64,000 bases of DNA from an uncultured Bacteroides sp. (GTDB lineage Bacteria > Bacteroidota > Bacteroidia > Bacteroidales > Bacteroidaceae). Position numbers and translations under genes: made by a program. Under the pieces are notes generated by a model that saw only the letters and a list, made by a program, of their open reading frames with translations, did not search any database and was not told the DNA's origin. Positions 1 through 7,069 of the stretch are shown in pieces. Where the stretch lies: positions 1,488,001 to 1,552,000 of the forward strand of contig NZ_OY762899.1 of assembly GCF_963666545.1 (NCBI RefSeq). Reading direction: 5' to 3'. How positions within the stretch are numbered: the first letter of the stretch is position 1; every line of letters begins with the position of its first letter.

Positions 1-818
1 ATGATAGGCGCCACCAATGCTCCGGCAACAGCTACCAAACCAAACAGTCCGATGATTCCACTACTAAAATTGAAAGGAACTCCACTCAAATGAAAAGTCA
101 GGGTGGTCCAGAAAGCCGACAACAAACCAAATTGAAGAATCCCGATAAATGCCAAACGACGAAGCAATTTGAATCTTTTAAACTGAAACAAAGCCGATCG
201 TAACAACTGAGAATAGCTTCCCTCAAAGTTCGGCTTCCCGTTGGGTAAGAATAAGGTAAGAAAAACCGTTCCAATCGCAACCGCTATCAATGACACCAGA
301 TACACTTGACGCCATCCCAAAATATCGGCGATTGTTCCGCTAAAAACCCGTGCAGCCAATATCCCGATTAAAACTCCGGTAAAGATAATCCCTACATTCT
401 TGCCTCTTTCTTCGTGATTGAACCCCGCAGCCATTGGCATAATCACCTGAACAGAGACAGCAAAGAGTCCAATCAGTACACTCAACACCCAAACAGACAC
501 AATCGTTGAACTAAGGTAGAGCAGCACCAACGCACCAATCAACAAATATTGTAACCCCAGAATCAGCTTCCTCTTGTCCACCTTATCGCCAAGAGGAGTT
601 ATAAAGAACAATCCCAAGCCATAGCCAATTTGAGACAACATAGGAATCATGCCTACGCTCGACTCCGACACTCTAAACTCAGAGGCTATTTCCTTTAGAA
701 TCGGTTGACAGTAATAGATGTTTGCCACAGTAATCCCCGCACAAGCCGCCATCAACAAAACAAGCCAGGCAGGAACAGTTGCAGATGAAATTTTCTTTTT
801 AAATGAAATTGAATTCAT
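1..818 (-). CDS. MFS transporter, C-terminus cut by window edge
   Basis: Reading starts at the ATG whose complement is at 816-818 and stays open to the window edge, giving about 272 residues. The protein begins MNSISFKKKI, then a hydrophobic segment near residues 15-40 and the MFS motif A-like stretch GDKVDKRK near residues 75-85. Many further hydrophobic segments follow, with a charged loop near 185-210. This is an inner-membrane major facilitator of the drug or sugar efflux type; the substrate cannot be told. An AraC-family regulator gene lies 31 bases upstream on the same strand, so the regulator may control or be co-transcribed with the pump. About a third of the protein is missing on the left. 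Confidence 0.85.
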   Translation of the reverse strand, partial: MNSISFKKKISSATVPAWLVLLMAACAGITVANIYYCQPILKEIASEFRVSESSVGMIPMLSQIGYGLGLFFITPLGDKVDKRKLILGLQYLLIGALVLLYLSSTIVSVWVLSVLIGLFAVSVQVIMPMAAGFNHEERGKNVGIIFTGVLIGILAARVFSGTIADILGWRQVYLVSLIAVAIGTVFLTLFLPNGKPNFEGSYSQLLRSALFQFKRFKLLRRLAFIGILQFGLLSAFWTTLTFHLSGVPFNFSSGIIGLFGLVAVAGALVAPI

Positions 819-849
819 GTCTTTTTACGATTAAGAAAAACTGCAAAAT

Positions 850-1758
850 TCAAACAATTGGCCTGTTCCGATAATCCTTAGGACTTTCGTTATTGACTTT
901 GCGAAAGAAATTGGTAAAATGCGCCGGTTCCTCAAAACCCAGGCAAAAGCCAATTTCAGATATATTCCAATTCGTATGCCTCAACAACATTCTTGCCTCT
1001 TGAGCAATGCGTTCGGCTATCAACTGCGACGTTGTTTTTTCCGTTATCTCTTTTAAGCTGCGATTCAGATGATTCACATGGATGGAAAGATGTTCGGCGA
1101 AATCGATGGGCGAATGTAGCTTCATTCGCTGATCAGGCGTTTCGATGGGAAACTGACGTTCGAGAAGCTCCATAAACAAAGTAGAAATGCGAGTGGCCGC
1201 ATTCGATGAAGCAACTTCAGTCTCATTAGAAGGCTGCATTTTCAGGGCCTCGTGTATCAAGCCAAAGACCAGCCCTCTGATTACATCATATTTATATTCA
1301 AAATCAGAGTTAAGCTCTTGCGACATCTGTAAGAAAAGGTTTTCAATGGACGCTAATTTCTCTTCCGAAATATCATACACCTTATTATATCCGGGCTTAA
1401 ACATCGGATATTCCTTCATCTGCCCATATTGATTGAAGAATTCTTCAGTGAAAATGCAAAAGAAACCTCCTTTGTCCTCTTCCAAAGGCTCCCAACTATA
1501 AGGGATCATCGGGTTGGAGAAGACAAGCGTATTCTCTTCGCTTACAACAGTTTTATCCGCATATTGAATACGAAATTTGCCCTTCAACAATGATATTTTA
1601 TAATAATCCTTACGACTATATAACGTTTGACCATTGCGACAGAGAGTAATATCAGCTCGCTTGAACACGTTGAAGTGCCCAAACCCTTTCTTTAGGTTTT
1701 CGGGAACAAAATTCAATCTTGTCCTGTAAAACTCTTGGATAGTCAGTATTTTTTCCAT
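850..1758 (-). CDS. AraC-family transcriptional regulator
   Basis: A 302-residue protein, the usual length of the family. The N-terminal two thirds is a cupin-like sensor region. The C-terminal hundred residues (about 205-302) form the double helix-turn-helix, with the usual second-HTH wording ISEIGFCLGFEEPAHFTNFF followed by a P-x-x-YR ending. It should act as a cytosolic DNA-binding regulator. It sits 31 bases upstream of an MFS transporter on the same strand, which makes that transporter the obvious candidate target. A TAnnTTTG-like box lies just upstream at 1763-1770 on the minus strand. The effector molecule is unknown. Confidence 0.88.
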   Translation of the reverse strand: MEKILTIQEFYRTRLNFVPENLKKGFGHFNVFKRADITLCRNGQTLYSRKDYYKISLLKGKFRIQYADKTVVSEENTLVFSNPMIPYSWEPLEEDKGGFFCIFTEEFFNQYGQMKEYPMFKPGYNKVYDISEEKLASIENLFLQMSQELNSDFEYKYDVIRGLVFGLIHEALKMQPSNETEVASSNAATRISTLFMELLERQFPIETPDQRMKLHSPIDFAEHLSIHVNHLNRSLKEITEKTTSQLIAERIAQEARMLLRHTNWNISEIGFCLGFEEPAHFTNFFRKVNNESPKDYRNRPIV

Positions 1759-1786
1759 TTAGCAAAGATACGAAAATCAAATAATA

Positions 1787-2176
1787 TTATAAAAAGAAAG
1801 AGGTTATTTGAGGTGATGAAAGTTTTGATAAAATGATATTTGCATCTTCATATTTTGTATCATTCACATCTTTGACCCACGCAACTGTAAAAAGGCCGGC
1901 AGACCTTGCTGATCTTATACCAGATGGACTATCTTCAACAGCAATACAATCACGATTCGTTATTTGCAGTTTCTCCATAGTAAATAAATATGGCTCTGGA
2001 TTTGGTTTAGGGAAGTTTATTGATTCCAGGCTAGTTATATATTCACAAATATTCAATAATCCTGCATTTTCCAGATAAGTCATTGCAATATCTTTGTAAC
2101 TGCTAGTCACAACTGCATGTCCTGTGTGTCCTATGAAATCTTCTGCTAATGAATGCTGCATTTCCCTATTCATCAC
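1787..2176 (-). pseudogene. Truncated HAD-superfamily phosphatase (C-terminal part)
   Basis: About 129 residues matching the back half of a beta-phosphoglucomutase-like HAD hydrolase. Motif II is seen as VVTSS, then a conserved lysine region (FPKPNPEPY) and the acidic motif IAVEDSPSG. Complete members have about 210-220 residues and begin with the catalytic DxDG motif and a cap domain; neither is present. The reading frame upstream runs into a 55-bp perfect palindrome and then stops, so the 5' half was lost at or near that palindrome. Without the nucleophile aspartate it should not be an active phosphatase. An alternative is that a short product is still made, since a GTG/ATG pair sits at 2171-2176. 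Confidence 0.75.
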
Positions 2177-2182
2177 CTGTCG

Positions 2183-2237
2183 TTGACCTTCTATTTGAAC
2201 TATCCGGAAGTTCCGGATAGTTCAAATAGAAGGTCAA
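2183..2237. repeat. 55-bp perfect palindrome (27-bp arms, 1-base centre)
   Basis: The left arm 2183-2209 and right arm 2211-2237 are exact reverse complements around the G at 2210. The arms begin TTGACCTTCTATTTGAAC. It lies exactly where the HAD phosphatase gene loses its 5' half and where a coding-like stretch from the right ends. This looks like an inverted duplication left at a break or rearrangement junction rather than a terminator, because no T run follows on either side. Confidence 0.85.
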
Positions 2238-2334
2238 TAGCTATTCCTTTAAATCCCTTGTTATATCCATATAAATGAATAAAGTGTTTATCGTCTTCGT
2301 AAGCAAATCCTATATTAATTCTTTCATAATACAC
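2200..2334 (-). pseudogene. Coding-like fragment, unknown family
   Basis: A GTG-started frame of 44 codons overlaps the 3' end of the RhuM gene and ends inside the palindrome at 2183-2237. It has a protein-like composition (for example RINIGFAYEDDKHFIHLYGY) with charged and aromatic residues, unlike random AT-rich frames. I do not recognise the family. It may be the C-terminal remainder of a gene whose body was lost, or chance. Confidence 0.25.
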
Positions 2335-3148
2335 TGATAATTAAATTAGCTTCTATCTTGAGTTTTGAAAAGGCAAACAGTTTCTTGCCTAAATCCTTAA
2401 GCGACGCACCAATGTGATACACCTGGTCATCAATGATCAAGAAGCGGTCATGTGCATTTTTATATGCGTATATATATATTAGTGGGTACTGGCTATTGTG
2501 ACGCTGCAAATCTAGTTGCAATTGAGATGATATCTTTGCTGTATATATACTGGCCGGAACACCGGAAGATCTCTTGGCCAACATTAATAATACGCTCTCA
2601 TCAACATAGTTATCAATCAGGATTAATGATTTCTTTGCTGATTTAATCAAGTTAGTGACAAAGACATAAGCATCGAATATCTGTCCATCAAAAAAGATGC
2701 CTTCTACTGGTGGCAATGAAGTCCGGATAAAGAAATCTATCTTTTCACTATGCTCTGCAACGGCTTTCTCTAACTTTTCAATACGATGATTGATAGCATA
2801 TCCTTTCAACAGATAATTCTTTAAAACGGAAGACGACCATCTTCTGAATTCAATACCTCTTTGTGACTTTACACGATATCCCACTGATAGAATTATATCC
2901 AAATTATAATGTTCTGTTTGATAAACTTTCCCATCAGCGGCAGTTGTCGCAAATTTTGCGACAACTGGAAACCCGGCTAATTCTTCTTTAAGCGCATTAT
3001 TGACATGCTTGCCTATCGTCTTAACGTCACGATTAAACAGCTCGGCTAATTGTTGTCTATTCAACCATACTGTTTCATTTTCCAATTTTACTTCCAACCG
3101 AACTGCTTCGTCCGGCTGATAAAGTATTATTTCTCCGTGTTCATCCAT
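2324..3148 (-). CDS. RhuM-family (virulence/DNA-binding type) protein
   Basis: About 274 residues from the ATG at 3146-3148. A longer frame from TTG at 3175 is possible, but a TACTTTTG promoter box sits at 3173-3180 on the minus strand, so the inner ATG is preferred. The N-terminal part has the RhuM pattern: ETVWLNRQQLAELFNRDVKTIGKHVNN (in pieces), then HYNLDIILSVGYRVKSQRG and an FRRW motif. The C-terminal part carries HDRFLIIDDQVYHIGASLKD, which resembles a phospholipase-D-like HxD/GAS pattern. Such genes are common in Bacteroidetes accessory regions next to defence or restriction genes; their biochemical role is unsettled. It starts about 190 bases from the divergent Cas13b remnant. Confidence 0.7.
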   Translation of the reverse strand: MDEHGEIILYQPDEAVRLEVKLENETVWLNRQQLAELFNRDVKTIGKHVNNALKEELAGFPVVAKFATTAADGKVYQTEHYNLDIILSVGYRVKSQRGIEFRRWSSSVLKNYLLKGYAINHRIEKLEKAVAEHSEKIDFFIRTSLPPVEGIFFDGQIFDAYVFVTNLIKSAKKSLILIDNYVDESVLLMLAKRSSGVPASIYTAKISSQLQLDLQRHNSQYPLIYIYAYKNAHDRFLIIDDQVYHIGASLKDLGKKLFAFSKLKIEANLIISVL

Positions 3149-3236
3149 TATTTCGATTTTATTATAGTTATACAAAAGTAGAAAATCGAGGCTTGATTAC
3201 CAATTTTCAGCACCAGTATTTTAACATCTTTATTTA

Positions 3237-3264
3237 TTACGATTTAATTATAATTAAATCGTAA
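3237..3264. repeat. 28-bp AT-rich perfect palindrome
   Basis: The sequence TTACGATTTAATTA is followed at once by its reverse complement, with no spacer. It lies between the divergent RhuM gene and the Cas13b remnant, about 75 bases before the ATG of the latter. It could be an operator for a dimeric repressor or a hairpin; nothing else supports either choice. Confidence 0.6.
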
Positions 3265-3338
3265 GGGAAAAGAATCAGAACATCTATTGGGTTTTGCCGA
3301 GGAACCAACACGCACCCGATTTAATAAAGATTAAGACT

Positions 3339-4074
3339 ATGAATTTCGAGCAAAATGAGAACAAGTATCTGTTCGGGGCATTCTTGAATACCGCTTATGA
3401 CAATTTCAACGAAGTATTAAGTCACATTGACACTGTTATCAAAGCAATAAAAAATGAGCATAATCCAGAAACAGTCGACACGATCTTTGAAATTCAGGAG
3501 AAGTGTATCAATTGGCTATTCGACACACTCGAAAGCTGGAGAAATTATACCACGCACTACATCCACCCAGATGTACTAGTCTCACCAGAAACTATTTTAT
3601 TGCTAGATCGTTCTTTTAGCAAGGGAATAAAGATTATCAAACAACGCTTTGCTCTTCAGAACGAAGACTTAGATCACCTTTGTAGTACAGGACAGGCGGC
3701 AGGTGTAAATAATGCTAACGGGATGCAATTCTATTGCCCTACATCCTACTATCAGTTTACGGGTGATGCTAGGCAACTCACGGAAAAAGGACTGGCTTTC
3801 TTTACCTGCTTGTTTCTTTATAAACAAGATGCCTATCACTTCCTCAACCAACTTAAAGGCTTTAAAAGAGCCGATGAGAAGAGGTATAGAATGACGCTCG
3901 AAGCCTTTACCGTTATGCGCTTCCAAGCGCCCAAACAACTTTTAAAATTGCAACAACGGGAGGAAGACAAAATTTCACTGGGCATAGGCATGATCAACGA
4001 ACTGGCCAAATGCCCTAAATGAGTCTTGTGGAGATGAAGCTATAGGAGAGCTCATCCGAGATAAAGACCGCTCA
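3339..4074 (+). pseudogene. cas13b: Cas13b N-terminal remnant (HEPN1 only)
   Basis: Type VI-B effectors are RNA-guided RNases of about 1,100-1,200 residues with HEPN domains at both ends. This frame gives 227 residues from the ATG at 3339 (a TTG at 3294 would add 15). I recognise the N-terminal Cas13b pattern: KYLFGAFLNTAYDNFNEVLS at the start, the HEPN motif RNYTTH at residues 68-73 after a hydrophobic helix, then LTEKGLAFFTCLFLYKQDA and LKGFKRADEKRYRMT, and finally INELAKCPK. In Cas13b the last motif is followed by a segment ending in [IL]R[ED]KDR; here that segment (GELIRDKDRS, 4045-4074) lies in the next frame after a stop at 4020-4022. The remaining three quarters, including the second HEPN domain, are gone and replaced by the convergent AAA ATPase gene. 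No VI-B repeat array or csx27/csx28 is visible nearby. Confidence 0.8.
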
Positions 4075-5145
4075 TGGACGACCTCCTATCACATTTTTAT
4101 CCCACAAATCGCTGATGCTATAATCAGTTAACCAGTCTTTTAGCGCTTCGCTGCTCTGACGCTTAAAAACAGATTGTCCATCTTCACGATCAACAGTTAT
4201 AATATCTTCCGGCTCAAAGTTATCTACCAAATTCACTGATTGGGTAGAAATAATAATCTGTGTGTTAGCAGAAGCTTTTTTGATTAATCCTGCGAGTTTA
4301 TTTATAGCAAATGGATGTAAGCCCAATTCAGGTTCATCTATAATAATAACTTGTGGAGCTTCGGGCTGAAGCAACAGAGTAGCCAACGCTATAAAACGCA
4401 ACGTACCATCTGATAAATGTTTGGCATTAAAATAAGTATCTGAGCCTTTTTCTTTCCACTCTAAGCGAATCGTTTCAGAATTAATGCGATCAGGTTTTAA
4501 ATCAAACCGTTCAAAGTAAGGGGCAACCGAACGAACAAGCATTTCAATACGTTTGAAATCCTTTGGATTGGTAGACTGCAACGCAAATAGATAGGCTGCC
4601 AAATTACCTCCATCCTCTCTAAGATGTTGATTATCATTAATATTGCACGGTAGTTTTATCTTTGCTGTTTTACTTGTATCATGAAAATGGAAAACTTTAA
4701 AGGAAGTCATATACCGTCTTACAAAGCCATATCTAGCAGATTCTTTAGTACTTAAAATACTTTCGGTATAACCGTTACCCAGTTTCTCTTTATCCCATCC
4801 CAAACTGCTATCACTATTAATCTGTGTACCTTCTGTCTCAAAATACAGATAACCCTCTTGATTAGGATTCAATTGAAAATAATATCTATTTTTATCATTA
4901 AACTCAACAGTTCCTTCTAAACAATCTGATTGTTTTAGCCCAAAATATAAAATATTATCAGCTCCGGCCTCCTCTGCAATATAACTCTGCAAATTACGGT
5001 CATAGATATTTCTCAAAAGCTTAAAGAACCCGATAAAATTACTTTTACCGGCTCCATTTGCTCCAATCAAAATATTTATTTGGCGCAACTCCAAATTCAT
5101 TTTCCTAATCGATTTGAAGTTTTCTATTTCAATTCGGTTTATCAT
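4072..5145 (-). CDS. AAA-family ATPase (SMC/RecF-like, AAA_21 type)
   Basis: A 357-residue single-polypeptide ATPase. The N-terminus reads IEIENFKSIRKMNLEL followed by Walker A GANGAGKS at residues 28-35. The C-terminal half has an ABC-type signature region (HLSDGTLRFIALA) and Walker B IIIDEPELGLHP, followed by QIIISTQSVNLVDNF. This is the OLD/RecF-like class often found as a toxin or defence ATPase with a nuclease partner, but no TOPRIM domain and no adjacent nuclease gene is present. Its stop codon overlaps the last recognisable codons of the convergent Cas13b remnant, so its arrival probably replaced the rest of that gene. The role is unknown; defence is an inference from context. Confidence 0.8.
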   Translation of the reverse strand: MINRIEIENFKSIRKMNLELRQINILIGANGAGKSNFIGFFKLLRNIYDRNLQSYIAEEAGADNILYFGLKQSDCLEGTVEFNDKNRYYFQLNPNQEGYLYFETEGTQINSDSSLGWDKEKLGNGYTESILSTKESARYGFVRRYMTSFKVFHFHDTSKTAKIKLPCNINDNQHLREDGGNLAAYLFALQSTNPKDFKRIEMLVRSVAPYFERFDLKPDRINSETIRLEWKEKGSDTYFNAKHLSDGTLRFIALATLLLQPEAPQVIIIDEPELGLHPFAINKLAGLIKKASANTQIIISTQSVNLVDNFEPEDIITVDREDGQSVFKRQSSEALKDWLTDYSISDLWDKNVIGGRP

Positions 5146-5342
5146 AACAGTGCATTTTATTGCAAATATAGTGTTTCTTCTGAAAAGAAGGATATTCTTA
5201 GTTCCTGTTTAAAAATTAAATCAGAAAAAAGCGAAGGGTGTCTCCCCTTTGTCGGTAAAGCATTTATATTGTCGTACCAATAAGATTGCAACGTTAGCAA
5301 AGAGAGTGAGAAAAGATTAGTCGGTCAGCCAATGCAGAACCT

Positions 5343-6109
5343 GCCTCAATCCTTATTCTAATGGAAGTGACTATCTGGGCGTCCTGTTTCCGCTTTTTAA
5401 ACAATTTATCAATTTGTCTTAATCCTTATTCTACTGGAAGTGACTATCGGAGGAAATTAAAAAACTCACAATGTTGTGCTTCAAAGAGTCTTAATCCTTA
5501 TTCTAATGGAAGTAACTCTCTGGGTACGAAGTGCTAAGGAAGTTAACGAGAATGACGAAAGTCTTAATCCTTATTCTACTGGAAGTGACTCTCTGGGTGT
5601 TAAATCAATTGATATTATGCCAAGCTTCCCAATCGTCTTAATCCTTATTCTACTGGAAGTGACTCTCTGGGAAGATCGAGAATGAAGGAAGAGTTGCCAA
5701 TGTTATGTCTTAATCCTTATTCTACTGGAAGTGACTCTCTGGGAAAACATATTGTATCACAACAATGCGACACCGTTCATGGTCTTAATCCTTATTCTAC
5801 TGGAAGTGACTCTCTGGGTGAACTAACTGTTTTTAATAACTCAAAATTTGGAGGTCTTAATCCTTATTCTACTGGAAGTGACTCTCTGGGTTGGATGTAT
5901 ATTAGCTGCATGCACAGCTGATCGTAGTCTTAATCCTTATTCTACTGGAAGTGACTCTCTGGGATACATTTGAATGGATCTTTGAAGAAGTTGAAGAAGT
6001 CTTAATCCTTATTCTACTGGAAGTGACTCTCTGGGAAATTTCTAGTCTTAATATTTGTTTAAATCAGATTAAGTCTTAATCCTTATTCTACTGGAAGTGA
6101 CTCTCTGGG
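5343..6109 (-). CRISPR. CRISPR array 1: 11 repeats of 37 bp, 10 spacers
   Basis: On the + strand the repeat begins GTCTTAATCCTTATTC and ends AAGTGACTCTCTGGG. Repeats start at 5343, 5416, 5488, 5561, 5635, 5707, 5782, 5854, 5927, 5999 and 6073. Spacers are 35-38 bp. The three leftmost repeats are degenerate (5343 has several changes, 5416 ends in CTATCGGAG, 5488 has two changes), which marks the left side as the old, leader-distal end. The right flank matches the flank of array 2 and carries a leftward promoter, so the array is read on the minus strand and the crRNA tag would end in ATTAAGAC. The array is next to cas2. Confidence 0.97.
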
Positions 6110-6250
6110 AGCAAAAAATGTATCAAACTGATAAACAGCTATTTACACCATAAAAGCACATGCAAATAAAGCATTTAGCTCCAAAAACAGGTACCTTTTT
6201 AGCGGGTGCAAAGGTAGTACATTAAAATGAAAAGACGTCAAAGAACACTG
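6110..6250 (-). promoter_or_regulatory. Leader and promoter of CRISPR array 1
   Basis: This flank is nearly identical to the right flank of array 2 over about 130 bp, including a stretch starting AGCATTTAGCTCCAAAAACA. On the minus strand it contains a Bacteroides-type promoter: TTTG (complement of 6239-6242), 22 bases, then TACCTTTG (complement of 6209-6216). Transcription would start near 6200 and run into the first repeat at 6109. Confidence 0.85.
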
Positions 6251-6253
6251 CGG

Positions 6254-6281
6254 AAAAACACTAAAAAAATAAGGTGTTTTT
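6254..6281 (-). terminator. Hairpin at the 3' end of cas2
   Basis: AAAAACAC at 6254-6261 pairs with GTGTTTTT at 6274-6281. It overlaps the cas2 stop codon and lies just before the array 1 promoter, so it would separate the cas operon transcript from the array transcript. Confidence 0.5.
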
Positions 6282-6740
6282 GTTATGCATGATCAAGTCA
6301 ATATCAAGCGATTTTCCTATCACTTTCATTGCCTGAAGATAGTCTGTCGATATAGGTACGACCAAGATACTATCTTCATTATCATACATCGATTGAACTT
6401 CCGCCAAATCTTTACGTATCTCTTCATAAGCAACCGAACTAAGATCCGCCAAGAAGATGGAACGCTGAACACGTATGCATCCTTTGCGAATAAGGTACTT
6501 TGCGATGTGATACCTCACTTTGTTGCTCTCTATATCGTACATTACGAAAAATAACATATTTGTTGCTGGTCTATCGGGTTTACGAACTATCCCTAACACT
6601 TGTCCTATGCGCTGGCTAAGATCGGGAATCTTATCTAAATCATTTGGCAGACGGTTGACCACGGGGCTTCCCGAAATCCCTGCCTGTTTCATTTTTTGCA
6701 GTTTCTGCAAATAGCTGATCGGTACTTTCTTTTTCGTCAT
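6261..6740 (-). CDS. cas2: Cas2 with a 61-residue N-terminal extension
   Basis: Residues 62-159 are a standard Cas2: MLFFVMYDIESNKVRYHIAK with the conserved aspartate of the beta-1 strand, then the RVQRSIFLADL motif typical of the family. Before it come 61 lysine- and proline-rich residues that ordinary Cas2 (90-110 residues) lacks. The long start is supported by a good Shine-Dalgarno sequence, AGAGGAGT, directly before the ATG at 6738-6740. Cas2 normally works with Cas1 in spacer integration, but no cas1 is present in this window. It is the last gene of the cas operon, 18 bases after a small unknown gene and next to array 1. Confidence 0.9.
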   Translation of the reverse strand: MTKKKVPISYLQKLQKMKQAGISGSPVVNRLPNDLDKIPDLSQRIGQVLGIVRKPDRPATNMLFFVMYDIESNKVRYHIAKYLIRKGCIRVQRSIFLADLSSVAYEEIRKDLAEVQSMYDNEDSILVVPISTDYLQAMKVIGKSLDIDLIMHNKNTLFF

Positions 6741-6758
6741 ACTCCTCTTTCGCTCTAT

Positions 6759-7016
6759 TTACACCAACTGGGCCAAATAGCATTCTATCAATTCGGCCAT
6801 CAGTTTATTCAACTCTTCCGAAGTGCCGCAACGAGGAGACTGAACGACCGAGAAACCCCGTTTACCAAAGAAAAGATTTATCTCCGACTCACGAATACCG
6901 GTCTTAAACCTCAACTTCTTGCCATACTGTATATTCAATATTTGATAAAGCAACACACCCGTTTTCTCTATATATTCCTTTAACCCCTCCATCACTTCAT
7001 CCAGTTGCTCGGGCAC
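6759..7016 (-). CDS. Small protein of unknown function in the cas operon
   Basis: About 85 residues from a GTG at 7014-7016. The frame is open further up to a TAG at 7044-7046 and the extra residues (VKVKPAVYV) look protein-like, so the true start may be an unusual codon there, or the 5' end may be damaged. The middle reads GKKLRFKTGIRESEINLFFG and the end SPRCGTSEELNKLMAELI. I see no HTH, HEPN or transmembrane segment. Its position, 53 bases after csx1 and 18 bases before cas2, makes it part of the operon. I do not recognise the family. Confidence 0.65.
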   Translation of the reverse strand: MPEQLDEVMEGLKEYIEKTGVLLYQILNIQYGKKLRFKTGIRESEINLFFGKRGFSVVQSPRCGTSEELNKLMAELIECYLAQLV

Positions 7017-7069
7017 GTAGACGGCAGGTTTAACTTTAACAATCTATGCAAGAAGTGAATATGGCAATC

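Noticed and set aside
2324-3175. TTG start at 3175 for the RhuM-family gene
   Set aside because: A promoter -7 box overlaps that codon, so the ATG at 3146-3148 is the better start.
3294-3338. TTG start for the Cas13b remnant, adding 15 residues
   Set aside because: The added residues do not look like the family, and the ATG at 3339 gives a natural Cas13b-like start.
1-5342. A type VI-B repeat array near the Cas13b remnant
   Set aside because: I looked for spaced 36-base repeats of the GTTG...CAAC kind on both strands and found none.
5476-5921. Open frames inside CRISPR array 1 with repeated LNPYSTGSDSLG-type peptides
   Set aside because: They are translations of the repeats on the strand opposite to the array transcript; no start signals and no other coding sign.
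6036-6072. Partial repeat (GTCTTAAT) inside the leader-proximal spacer of array 1
   Set aside because: Only eight bases match; chance is enough to explain it.
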